Shown here: in pieces, positions 8,364 to 18,900 of the stretch
How positions within the stretch are numbered: the first letter of the stretch is position 1
How the letters are laid out: each line of letters opens with the position of its first letter
Origin: Tolypocladium sp. Sup5 PDA-1
Taxonomy: Eukaryota > Ascomycota > Sordariomycetes > Hypocreales > Ophiocordycipitaceae
Assembly: GCA_000750105.3 (NCBI GenBank)
Contig: JPHH03000006.1
Location: 558,001-622,000 of the forward strand
Length of the DNA stretch: 64,000 bases
Reading direction: 5' to 3'
Made by a program: the position numbers and the translations under genes
Notes under the pieces: model-generated
Databases searched by the model: none
Seen by the model: the letters and a program-made list of their open reading frames with translations, nothing else
What the model was told of the DNA's origin: nothing

Positions 8364-10904
8364 GGAGGGCAATGCACGGGTCTAGCCTTGAATAGACATG
8401 GAAAAATGGGAATGAGGCGTACTCGGTGTTTTGGGAATATTGGTCTGGGGCGGCGTTTTGGGAGGAAGCCGGGCAGGGTTGCTATTCTCTTTTCTTTGAC
8501 AACACAATAATACACACATGATTAGAGCTTGTGCTTGACGAGGTTCTTGCAATTTTGCCGTGTGCATCTATTCCGAGTCTGACGCAGGCCATGCCCTCGG
8601 GTCCGGGAACAAGCAAGATTTGACAGACAAGTGTCTCAGCGTGTGGAACCAGGAACGCGGGAGCGGGTCAAGGGAGGCGGCGGAGGTGCTTTCTTTTGGG
8701 GATCTGCGATCTACGATGGCAGATTAGATCTGGTTCGCGATAGATCAAGGCTGCTAGTATGGCTACGCTTGACCGGGGCGTTGAATCGATGGATTGCATT
8801 ATTGAGCGAGCCCTGCAAAGGGAAACAGCCAGTAGTCTGCGCGCGGCGCTGAGGGAATGATGATGGTGGGTTTATAGTCTGGATGAGGGCGACGGAGAAG
8901 GGGGCGTGATATTGGAGGGGGCGAGGGAGGGCAGGGACAATAGTCGGAGGATAGTAGAGATTGGAGGAATTCCAGACCTTCAAGGGACTTGAAGAGGGTT
9001 TTGAAGCAGACCTTGGTTGATGGCACAAGCAAAAGTCAAGTCATGCGACTGTGCATGCTTGCGTGGGCTGCCATGCGGCCATCCACGCTGCGGGCAAACA
9101 GCAGCCCACCAGCTGTTCGTGGCTACACGTGCACAGGCAAGACGAAATGACGCAGGCGGGAGCAAGAGCGGGATCCCGCTGCCGTCGTATGATGCGATGC
9201 GGGTGGTGGTGTTTCGCGTCTGGGCCGTGTTGGGGGCTTACTGGCTGTGGCAGCTCCGACTCTGCGCGGCGCTTGGCCAAACGAAGCTATCGTAGGGGCA
9301 TGTCGTGCTCGTGTGCGCGTGCTCGTGTGCGCGTGCCTTGGGCGTGCTTGCCCGGGGCCATACATGGAACATGAGAGCGAGATTCCCGGTTTCATGCGTC
9401 GGACGCGGCCGCGGCCATGTGGCCAGCAGCATGATGAGGCTCAGTCCAGGAATATTCGAGGTGCAAAGTCGAGACACGGAGCAGATCGACGAGAGCCAGT
9501 CGTGGCGCGGCACTGGCGTGCGCTTGCGACGGGTTCGGCGGGGTGCCGGTGGCGCTTAGCGCACACCCCTGCCCTGCACGCTGCGGCGGGCGCGCTGTGG
9601 CCCGTGGCGGCCTGTGGCCTGTGGCGGCCTGTGGCCTGTGGTCCAGGTGGATCGGGCAGCCGTTCCGGGGCGGCGTGCGGCGGCGCGGGTACCGCCCCCA
9701 TACGCTTTTGCTGGGCGGGGTACATCCTGCACGGCGCTAGCTGCTGCACGAGGCTCTGAAACGGACGCTGGTGGCTGCGGAGCAAACATTGGACGTCGTC
9801 GAACCTCCCTCCACCACTCCACTCCATACTATGCCGTCGAGCCTCGTGCCTTGGACATCGCGGCCTCGGGGCCGCTGGCCGCCTCCCAGCCGCTGCTATG
9901 CCGTGCAGCGATAGGCTGTGCCGTCGTCGCAGCGCCCGGTGGATGGATGCGTGGCCAGAGCCCAGGACCATTTGTCCCGTTTGTGGCCCAAGCATCCGTC
10001 GGCCTCCTGCTCCGGTACGAGGTGCAATAAGGTAGAAGCAGCCTTACAAACTCGAACCATCTTCTTCCGCTTGCATCTCCCGTCGCCAGTGACTCAACAC
10101 AAAGCCGCCCAGCACGACGACGTCCTGGAGCCGCGAGAACAATACCATCTCTCGTTCCCCCGTCTCCTCCCCGGCCCGCCTCGCTCCACGCGGCCGTGAT
10201 TCACACACGTCGTTCTTCTTCTTTGCCATTCTCCTACTCACTGCCTTTGTGTGTGTGCGGCTGCAAATCGACTCGGAACAAGAGGAACGAAAGGCGGGCC
10301 CTGCTCGCTCAAAGGAGGGAGGGCCGCGTGCAAACATAACCCAGCTGGCTCGGGTGACTTTGCATTACCTTCTGCCAGGCTGTTCATGAGAGCGCAGCAC
10401 AGAAGCGCACACCGCACACAGCACGCCTTCACACGTGCCGCTGGCCTGTTCAAGCACTACTGAACGACAACAACAACAACAGCAACAATAGCAAGCAGCC
10501 GACTTTTCCCCCTTGCTCTCCTCCTTTTCTCTTTTGCAAAAACCTTTGAGCCGCCATTGACCGACCGACCGCCACTGAGTGGGCTGCACGACTCCCCATC
10601 TCACGCAGTCCTATTGTCGGCCCCAAAGACAATCGTTGGGCGCTGTTTTCGATTACTTTCTTCTTTGGCGGCCTGCCCTTTCACTTCGACCCTTTTGCTC
10701 CTGGTGAGAAAGTTTGCCCGCATCCTTACTTGAAGTCTCTTCCCCACCAGCGAAGCGCAATATCTTAAACCTTTCGAGAAGAAAACGGGAGACTCACCGC
10801 GCGTTTTTCACGAGAAACGTTGGCGAGAGCGCTCACGAGAAAACACGAAACACCGCGAGGAGACACTCAACACTTTCAGGATACAAAACACGACATCGCC
10901 AGCC
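8364..10904. other. Long intergenic region, no gene seen
   Basis: About 2.5 kb. It holds short direct repeats (two copies of GTGCTCGTGTGCGC at 9305-9332; CCTGTGG/CGGC repeats around 9600-9645). The last 500 bases are a C/T- and A-rich leader-like stretch for the gene at 10905. The open frames overlap each other on both strands and show no domain, signal peptide or splice-linked continuation. Confidence 0.55.
9305..9332. repeat. 14-bp direct tandem duplication
   Basis: Two perfect adjacent copies of GTGCTCGTGTGCGC in non-coding DNA. Confidence 0.8.
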
Positions 10905-12350
10905 ATGAAGAGCATCATGGCCGCCCCGCGGGCCGGTCTTCGCGTCGTCGTTGCCGCGCTCGTCTTGGTTACCACGGTCTCTGCTCACTCTTGGATCGAG
11001 TCGGCCTTTCGCATCGCCTCCAACGGCACCTTCGTCGGTGCCCCAGGCTACCCGCGCGGATACGTCCCGCGCAGCGAGCCGGGATGGAGCGACAAGCAGG
11101 CTCAGCACTTGATTCCCGACGCCGGCGTCTACAAGGGTACAGAGGTCCTCAACAAGTACCCCCTTGACGCGAACCCCAAGCTCCCTATGCTCGAAGCCGC
11201 GCCTGGCGACAAGGTCTCGATTCTCCATCTCGAGAATGGACATGTCACCCTGCCTCAGAACCAACCCAACAAGCCCCTGAACCGCGGCACAGTCTACCTC
11301 TACGGAACCACTCAGCCCAAGGACCAGGAGAAGCTGTTCGATGTGCACCTCCTCTGGAACCAGGACGGCAGCGGCGGAGACAAGCGGGGCCAGCTCCTGG
11401 CCACGCGCAACTACGACGACGGACAGTGCTTCCAGGACAATAAGCAGCCCATCGCGCAGGAACGCGTCGACAAGCTCGCCGCCGACGGCGCCTCGCTCGA
11501 CAAGGAACTCAAGTGCCAGTCGGCCATCACCCTCCCCAAGGACCTCAAGCCCGGCACCATCTACACCGTCTACTGGTACTGGGACTGGCCGACGCTCAAC
11601 CCGGCCAAGGTCGACATGCCGGCCACCAAGAACGGGCAGTTCCCCTGGGCGGGGTCCTTTCTGCGCGGCGACAAGGTGCCCAACGGCTGGACCAGGGACG
11701 CCATCACCGTCCCCGAGAGCTACTCGAGCGTCATCGACATCAAGATCTCCGACAAGCTGCCCGGTGTGGTCGCTAAGGAAGGCGACGAGAGTGCATTTGT
11801 GGACAAGCAGAATGTCTACCAGATGGGTATAAAGGGGCAGATGGCCAATAACTACGATGTCAAGGTTGAAAACCTGGGCGGTAGCGGTGGCGGCGAGACA
11901 ACGGCGCCCGCGCCTACGTCTACGGCTGTCATTCCACCTCCTCCGGGTTCTCTGGTCGTCAGCTCGACCACCGTCGGCGCAGTCACGCCCACGTCGGAAT
12001 GCCCTTACGAGGCGACCACCACGACTCTCATCACCACGACCAAGACCGACATGAGCACAACTACGCTTGTCGAAAACACCGGCGTCTCCCAGCAGACCGC
12101 CAGCAGCAGCAGCTCCATAACCACAGTCACGATGACCGTCGTCGTCCCAGCCACGACCGTCATGAAGACCGTGTACGTCACCGACCCGCCGACGACCGAC
12201 GCACCGCCCGCGACCCCCACGATCGAGCCCTCGACACTCATCGTCACACAGACAAAGCACGTGCCTGCCGGCGGCAAGCGGGACGCCACGGAGCTGAAGC
12301 CGTTCAGGCAGCCGCGGAAGCGCGATACCTGGGCCTTTGGCCAGCATTGA
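10905..12350 (+). CDS. Secreted protein with N-terminal His (DUF7492-like)
   Basis: Single exon, 481 residues. Residues 1-27 form a signal peptide (hydrophobic VVVAALVLVTTVSA), so cleavage would leave His28 (HSWIESA) as the first mature residue. The folded region, about 28-290, has GAPGYPRGYVPR, further His residues (LHLENGHVTLP, DVHLLWNQ), YTVYWYWDWP and cysteines in GQCFQDN/LKCQSA. I recall this layout from fungal proteins labelled DUF7492, but could not check. After about 300 comes a Ser/Thr/Pro-rich, probably O-glycosylated tail. The C-terminus is KRDATEL...RKRDTWAFGQH, with two dibasic KR sites and no hydrophobic GPI tail. An exposed N-terminal His followed by a beta-rich domain is the hallmark of copper polysaccharide monooxygenases, so such a role is possible but unproven. 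The gene is compact and intronless. Confidence 0.75.
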   Translation: MKSIMAAPRAGLRVVVAALVLVTTVSAHSWIESAFRIASNGTFVGAPGYPRGYVPRSEPGWSDKQAQHLIPDAGVYKGTEVLNKYPLDANPKLPMLEAAPGDKVSILHLENGHVTLPQNQPNKPLNRGTVYLYGTTQPKDQEKLFDVHLLWNQDGSGGDKRGQLLATRNYDDGQCFQDNKQPIAQERVDKLAADGASLDKELKCQSAITLPKDLKPGTIYTVYWYWDWPTLNPAKVDMPATKNGQFPWAGSFLRGDKVPNGWTRDAITVPESYSSVIDIKISDKLPGVVAKEGDESAFVDKQNVYQMGIKGQMANNYDVKVENLGGSGGGETTAPAPTSTAVIPPPPGSLVVSSTTVGAVTPTSECPYEATTTTLITTTKTDMSTTTLVENTGVSQQTASSSSSITTVTMTVVVPATTVMKTVYVTDPPTTDAPPATPTIEPSTLIVTQTKHVPAGGKRDATELKPFRQPRKRDTWAFGQH

Positions 12351-12941
12351 AGCAAGGTAGAAACGGGGGGTGGAAAAGGGGAAGGGACATGTAGACGCGA
12401 GGGGGAAAGACGTCCATCTGCGGACCATTCGTTTCTGTGGTACATACTTTTTTTATTTTTTAAAATCTGGTTTTCTGCCTACAGGGCCATTTTTGCGGCA
12501 ATGATCTTCTTGATGAGATTTGCTCGAAAAGAAGCTCGTCCTGTTCTGGTAGAAACATGCCCACGCGGGCTGTGCGGCATGGACGCACGGGACGGATAGG
12601 GGATGGCGTTTAGATAGGAATGATACTCACGAGATCTTCTTCGACAACTGTGCTTGATGGCTCGATTGAAGGCGGAGTGGGTGTGAGATGTCGAGGGCTG
12701 GGGCCTGATGTTGAACGATACATGTACACGTCGTCTGTTGTTTGCGTCTCACGAAGCATGCTGTGATCTTCACTGGGCCTGGTGCCTGACTGTCAACAAG
12801 ACGAAATGTATTCACCGCGACATGAAACCTGTAGAACGTTGCACGCCCGTGGGCACGTCACATGTTCTCACGAAGTGCCAACCCACACGTTCACCGCATG
12901 TCCAACGGCCTCTCACGAACACGCCAACCCCCCCATCGACT
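12351..12941. other. Convergent intergenic region
   Basis: Between the 3' ends of the secreted-protein gene and the cyclophilin. No gene seen; presumably the two 3' UTRs. Confidence 0.6.
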
Positions 12942-14045
12942 CTACATCTCCCCGCACTGCGAGATGACAACGTCCATGTTGGGCACGTCCTTGCCGCGGT
13001 AGCCCGTCTTGGTGGCCTCCATCTTCTTGACCACGTCGAAGCCGTCGGCGACCTTGCCGAAGACGACGTGCTTGCCGTCGAGGAAGGGCGTGGGCACGGT
13101 GGTGATGAAAAACTGCGAGCCGTTGCTGTTGGGGCCGGCGTTCTGTGTTTGTTAGAGATGACTGCACGTTGGGTTTTCGTGGACAGGTATGTAGGGAGGA
13201 GGGCGTACCGCCATGGAGAGCAGACCGGGCTGGTCGTGCTTCAGCTTGAAGTTTTCATCCTCGAATGATTTATACCCCCAGATGCAAGTCGAGCCCGTGC
13301 CGTCGCCGTTGAGAAAGTCGCCGCCCTGGCACATGAAGTTGGGAATCTACATCACGGCTGTTAGACAACACCATTCGCACTGACAGCTTTCCCCTGCGAG
13401 CAAGAGGGCTAGAAGAGTGGACGGGGAGACGGACGATGCGGTGAAACTTGGAGCTCTTGTAGCCCCGTGGCCGGCCGGCGGCGTCTTTGGACTCGCCGGT
13501 GCAGAACTGGCGAAAGTTTTCGGCCGTCTTGGGGACGACGTCCTTGAAGAGCTCAAAGGTGATGCGGCCGAGGGGTTCGCCTGTGGATGTCAGTAGAGGA
13601 TCGTGTGGCTGAAGAAGGGTACGCTGGTCGGGGAACGGGAATGAAGATGTTGTGAGAGCAGGAGTGTGCGGCTACCGAGGCTATCGACGGTGGGCTGTTC
13701 CATATGCTGTCGTGATGGCTTCACTTGACAGACATGACGTAGCTTGAGAACAGCCTCACTCCTCGGCCCGCCAGCCACGCTCTCACCTCTTCTCAAGGAA
13801 CGCAAACAAAAAGGGCGACCCACCTCCAAGAGTTATGTCAAAAAAGACCCTGCAAGCCCCCATGTTAGCCTCATGAAGCCCGTCACAACCATGGCTGCCG
13901 TTCTCATCACTCTGGAGTCTTCACACCAGGAACTCGCAGCATCAAGGCGAAAGGCTTGAGCTTGTCAAGGTGCCTGGCAAAGCTGGATATGCAGGGAGCG
14001 TACTTACAGGGGGTTACCCGACTCGGGCAGCTGCGTCGGCGGCAT
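12942..14045 (-). CDS. Cyclophilin H-type peptidyl-prolyl isomerase
   Basis: Five exons on the minus strand: 14045-14008, 13849-13824, 13580-13435, 13346-13209, 13142-12942, giving 182 residues. The N-terminus MPPTQLPESGNPLVFFDI and the C-terminus VVISQCGEM match cyclophilin H (human PPIH, U4/U6 snRNP-associated) better than cyclophilin A. Active-site residues are present: R69 in FHRI, Q77 in CQGGDF, F127/F128 in QFFIT, H141 in GKHVVFG. The tryptophan that contacts cyclosporin A in most cyclophilins (WLDGKH) is F137 here (PFLDGKH). An unusual Cys-containing STCIWG replaces the common SIYG turn. Introns are 158, 243, 88 and 66 nt, the first two being long for this window. Intron 3 has a non-standard donor GTCCGT, chosen because it restores FHRI-IPNFM. 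Confidence 0.9.
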
Positions 14046-14938
14046 GGCTTCAATCCTCAGGGCGTCTTTTCGTGCGATTTGTCGCAAGATGCAGATGCTG
14101 TGACTTCAATTGGTGGTATCCTCGTCGTCAGTGCGTCACGCACGTTCTGGGTCTAGCGCGAGATGCGGTGGTCGTCGCGGCCCGCTTTTTCTTCCAGTTT
14201 CCTGGTGACAGCCAAGCAGCCAAGCAGCATGGCCGGTTGGCGAGTTGGCGGGTTGCCCAGAGGGGGCAGCTTATCGTGGTCGCTGGCCAGGGTGGGATGC
14301 AGATCGGCGGCCTCCTGCGGCGCGGGGGCAACCGGTGTCGTGACAGTCGACAAGCCGGAGAGGACATGGAGGCATCAGTTCGTCCGGCGGGAGATCAACA
14401 TCAGATACTGACTGGCACACTTCTCGGCTCTTGGTGGTGCCGGTCAGTGAGACGAGGCCACGGCTGTGACGGATGCCAGGGGCGCCGCGGGGCTTAGACC
14501 CTTGGACGATTCATCATTCATCATGATAGGGTGACTGGGGGTCAGTCTGGGCAAGCCTCGTTTTTTGCTTGCTTGATACGGAAACTTGCGACTTACTCGC
14601 GTCAACAAGCATGGTGAGGTCTTGGCTCATCACGAGATTCACGACAGTGTACATACGCCTGGCTGCTGAGCCAAGACGCTGATCACGGCACCCGTCACCG
14701 GCGCATCCCAAGACTGGGTAGCTGCATCCCGTGGAAACGGTCTCGATTCCCCGCCGTCGGCAGATGTTCGTGCGACTGGCCCCTGTCCCCGGAGCCGCAC
14801 GTGTCCATGACGTCCAACTGTTTCCACAGTCTACGGAGCAACTCACAGACAACGGGGCACGCTGTAGAACGAAACAGAGGCCCTGTCCACGTCGCTAGTC
14901 CCACTGTTTCGGCCGTGCCAACCGTGCCCCGGAACCGG
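14046..14938. other. Gene-poor DNA beside a gene relic
   Basis: Contains minus-strand frames at 14514-14852 and 14153-14353 that I do not recognise. The first includes a GTAAGT donor (near 14602) followed by a CCCCAG acceptor about 60 nt on, so it may be decayed coding sequence. The part next to 14045 is the cyclophilin promoter. Confidence 0.4.
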
Positions 14939-15433
14939 TTACCGCATTCTCTCGACCGGCTTGATGCCCTCGGCCTCGAGCCTGCTGCGTATCGGCTCGC
15001 AAATGGCCGTTGTGTATGGTGCCAGAATACCCGGCTCTGAGAGGGCGGCATGTCCATCGAGGAGCAGATGCGTGGCGATTTCGCATGTTATGCCCACCGA
15101 ATTGGACATGGCAGAGTAGCCGTTGGGCTCGCCAAAGAGCTCGAGAGTGGATGTGATGGTTCGGCGGTGCAGCGGTGCAGCTCAGGGGACGCAACGTCCA
15201 GGGAGGTGACTGTTGCACGCCGACGCCCTGCAACTACTTCCTCGGCAGTAGAAATCGTGCGGCAGGCTGAATTATACTCACGAGAATGAACACGATCGAT
15301 ATTGAGGCTGCGATGCATGGAGGCTCAGTTACTGACCTACTGTGAGGGTGTTGTTGGCGTCGCGGAGCAGGTAGTCGGCGCATGGCTTTGCGGCCAGGCC
15401 GCTGCCTAGTACAAGAATCTTCTTTTCAACCAT
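14939..15433 (-). pseudogene. Saccharopine dehydrogenase (LYS9-type) relic, internal deletion
   Basis: The minus-strand start MVEKKILVLGSG is a Rossmann beta-alpha turn. It continues AAKPCADYLLRDANNTLTV and joins, across a GT-AG intron (donor GTCAGT near 15336, acceptor TTCAG near 15269), to ACRTISTAEEVV and ATVTSLDVASPEL. This is the N-terminal 64 residues of saccharopine dehydrogenase (NADP+, L-glutamate-forming). The sequence then jumps, out of frame, to the family's C-terminus: TSTLELFGEPNGYSAM ... LLLDGHAALSEPGILAP ... to a TAA stop at 14939. About 300 central residues, including the catalytic and substrate-binding domain, are missing. The junction carries a small tandem duplication, GCTGCACC twice. 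It cannot encode an active enzyme. A full-length copy for lysine synthesis should exist elsewhere. Confidence 0.8.
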
Positions 15434-18400
15434 TTCAACATTTAGGTTTCTGTTGGGTTGTATTTACGGAGAGACGCAGGAAATGGATAGATATGCGAGA
15501 CGGGCACGGTTGAGTTCAGAGGGCATGTCGAGGTTGACCATTTTGAGCAGACAGGGAACCGCTATCGAAGAGCGATATCGGATTTCAATTGAACGGTTCA
15601 TTGGTTCTTTCTATTGTAGAACCGTTCATTCTTGAGTCGTAGTTCTGCGGTAAACTACACGACATGTTGCAGCACCTCATGCGGTGTAGCTCGCCCAAGT
15701 GCGGTCGAAGGTTCCGAATGGTATATATGCGGGCTCACCAACATGGCATTTCGGAACCAACTCGAGGATATGGCACTTGTAAGACGACTTTGAAGTGACT
15801 GATGCTTGGAAGTCGACGTGATGGCCCATGTTGCATGCTGCTTCTTGGTGAGCAACATGGGAACACTCTCACATGCGCAAGGCCTTTCTTCAGGGCATTA
15901 GACCAAGCCAAGGCACGTACGAACCACATCAACCGCGAGCCCCTCAACAAGAAACAAGTCGATAGCCGAGGCCTGCAATTGATAAAGGTGTTCATCTCCT
16001 GAATGGAGTTGTCACCGTTCACTGTTCAGCTGAACTTGCTTCGCGCCAACTCTTTGGTTGGCAAAAGAAACGCCTCAATCTAATGTCCGTTGAGCAATCC
16101 TACACTGCAAGAAGTCTAAACTCTATCGGCCGAAGTGTTTCCAATTATAAACCCGGCGTTGTCTAATTGAGCCCTTTGCTTTTCCCTAGCTTGGGCCATG
16201 ATCGAGCACCGTTGATCGCGGACCGTAGTCCAACAACGGCCCGCGGATGCGTCAGTGCACGAACAAAAGGACGGAGCCGGCCTTTATCACGAGATCCGAC
16301 GGAGCAGTGCCTCGAAGCGAAACGACACGCGGCTCCAAGGACGATGCGAGGTGTGCGCCGCGCCGGACCCGAACAACGCGCGTGCACCAGCCACTGTCGT
16401 GATGGCAGCGTCAGTTCGGCTCACGGAATCGAAAGTGTGGTGAGGGTGAGGACTGAGGAGCGTGAGGAATCACGGGCGGCGGCTCTGAAATTGGCGCTAG
16501 GCACCGTGCGTGGCGCCTCGCAGATGTACTGTGGTGTGTCCACGGTGTCCATGGTGCCCCAGCTGGCCTGACCTGGCCTGGGCTTTTGGGACAAGCTTCC
16601 GCCTTGTTCGAGCTGAGCCACGCTGGACGGCGTCTACGAGATGCACGCCGTCAATGGTCCTTGCAGGGTAGGTCGTGATGCTGCCAGCCGTCAAAAGCGC
16701 TGGCCCAGGCTTTACGAGTCTGTATGCCCGCCACCTGCAACAATAGGGGCGAGTGTTGGTCGAGTCCCGGCGGACAGCAGGATGATGAGGTGGACACGAA
16801 GACCCGGGGCGCTTCTGTGACAAGTAATGAGACTCTGAGACACAGACTCCCGGAATGCGGCCGGCCGGAGCTCTGGTGTGAGCCGGAATGCCAGCAATAG
16901 GGTCTCGGTTCGCCACTGGCAAACGGTTGAAAATGGCGCAAAGGAAGTTCCTGCAGCGGGAAGCCAAAGGCGTTTTTAGAACGTCGACGAAGAGGGCAAG
17001 CAGGCAGGGTCCAGCTGCGGCGCATGCATGAGGCTTTGGCAAACGGAGGCATCTTGACATGGATGCGTGTGTTTCGCTGCAGCCACCAACGAATCCAAAA
17101 CCACGCCCGAGTCAGGACGTCGCGTCGACGCCGGCCGGGCCGACAGACCGTCCGTTGCAATTCCAATTCCCCCGGTGACGGCTTCATTAATCGCCGTCGA
17201 CGATTGTACGAGTAGGAGCTCGAGCGGCCGCGACGACGGACCGAGGACGGATGGCCCACCCCGGGCGGGTTCCGGCTCGTGGATGACGACGATTGATGGC
17301 ACTGATGGCGGCTGCTTCGGAAGCGGAGATGCCGACGAAGCTGGCGAGGAGGATTCAATGGAAGTCTTGCGCCTCGTCGCCGTCAGCTCGCCGTCCTGGC
17401 CAGGTTCAGGAATCGTTCGTATCGTATTGTGGAACGGCCAGCCGGACCGGTCCTCGAGCCATTGATTCGGATTCATTCGCAACCGCCGACGTAAACGCAA
17501 TCAAGAGCCCAAAAAACGGCGATCCCCTCTTCTGGCCAACGGAGGTTTGCACTGGTCGCCACAGCCAAGCTCGCCCGGCTAAAACCACTTAACGCGCCAC
17601 GGCCGGCTTAGAGTTGCAGCTTGGCATCCACGACCACCACAGGTGAGTCTCGGTCTCGTCCATGGCATCCGGCTCTGGCTCTGCGCCGGAGAGTGCCGTG
17701 CCTTGCAACTCCTCCGGCCGCCTGTCAGGGAGCGTCAGGTGCTCTATAAACTCAGCCCTGAACTCTGTAACTCGCACCGTTGAACCCTGTGCTGCTGTTC
17801 CTACCTGGCGATCCGCCGACGCAGGTTCCAACCGTTTCCGGGGCGCTGGTAAGTTAACGGTTCCCCTGTGTGAGTGAGAGTGAGCCTCTGTGCAGCCGTC
17901 CGTTCGTCCATGTGCGCAATCGACAGGAGTCAGACACGCACCTCGCAACACGGGTTCGCAACCAACGAACGTTCTCAGCCACCTGCCTCTGTTGGACTCT
18001 CCTTCAACCTCAGCCCAAACGCTCCAGGTACGGCAGCTAGGAAGACGCAGCGTCCGGCGACGGCGAGCCAATCACCCGCCCCTGGCCATCTGCACCCCAG
18101 CCGAGCACCACTGGGGGCCTGACCCACTAACTGTGCTTGTACGATGCCCTGGACGCACCGCACCGCACCAGCACGGCGCAACCGGCACTCCGCCCAGCCC
18201 GGCCAAGTGTCCACCGCAACGTCAGACCATCCGAGCAGCTGCCCCGACTTAGCAGTTGCACCTGGGCCCCGCTAGCCCAGCCGTTTGCCGTAGCGCCTGT
18301 TGGCCGTGGCCTGGTAGAGGCTGGGGGTGGTGGTGGTGGACACCCGCTCTGCCCAGCACAGTGCCGCAGTGCCCGGGCACCAGCCGCTCCCTAACGGACC

Positions 18401-18900
18401 CCCGGTCCAGAAGCCATTCCACCCTCCTCCTCGCTCCCACTCCTTTCCAAGAGACTGTGCGCAGCAGCCAAACGCTATTCCTTGGTTACTTGGCTGCGTT
18501 TCTCTTGTCCTCGCCTCCTCTTTACCCACTCCTCCTGCACTCCGCAATCCTCGTCCTCGCACCCGACTCCGACCTCTGCGCATCCAAACCATCCATCGCA
18601 ATCGCTTCAATCACCATCGCCGCTCGCCATCCCGTCGCCTCGCCGTCCATCGCCCGCCGCGAACCTTGACACGGACAAAACGGGCGCCTGCAACGGCTGC
18701 ACCGATTGAGCGCCTTCAGCCCCTCGACGCAGGCGTGGCGCTGACCCCGACCACCCCGGTGACAGCGACACAACAGCGTTTTCCTCGTTGGCGACGAAAC
18801 CTTCGGCTCCCGCGGTCCATGCTGGTATTGCATCGGCCCGCGCAGACGTCGAGTCAAATTTGACCTTGCCCTCTGGCCCAACGTCTCCCGGCTGCCCGCC
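15434..18900. other. 3.5-kb region without a supported gene
   Basis: No recognisable protein. Minus-strand frames at 16497-17060, 16651-17358 and 16976-17500 overlap one another and are low-complexity; the last (174 codons, Ser/Pro-rich) could be part of a real protein, but nothing confirms it. From about 18400 the DNA becomes C/T-rich, the likely leader of the RING gene. Confidence 0.45.
15590..15628. repeat. Inverted repeat, 10-bp arms
   Basis: TGAACGGTTC (15590-15599) and GAACCGTTCA (15619-15628) are perfect reverse complements around a 19-nt loop. They lie about 160 bp upstream of the LYS9-type relic start. Function unknown. Confidence 0.6.

Noticed and set aside
10833..12428. 531-codon minus-strand open frame
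   Set aside because: Exact antisense of the secreted-protein gene. Its Gly/Arg/Asp-rich composition is the usual shadow of a GC-rich third-position bias, and it has no domain.
16976..17500. 174-codon Ser/Pro-rich minus-strand frame
   Set aside because: Overlaps two other long frames, low complexity, no domain or splice partners. Kept only as a mention in the gap description.
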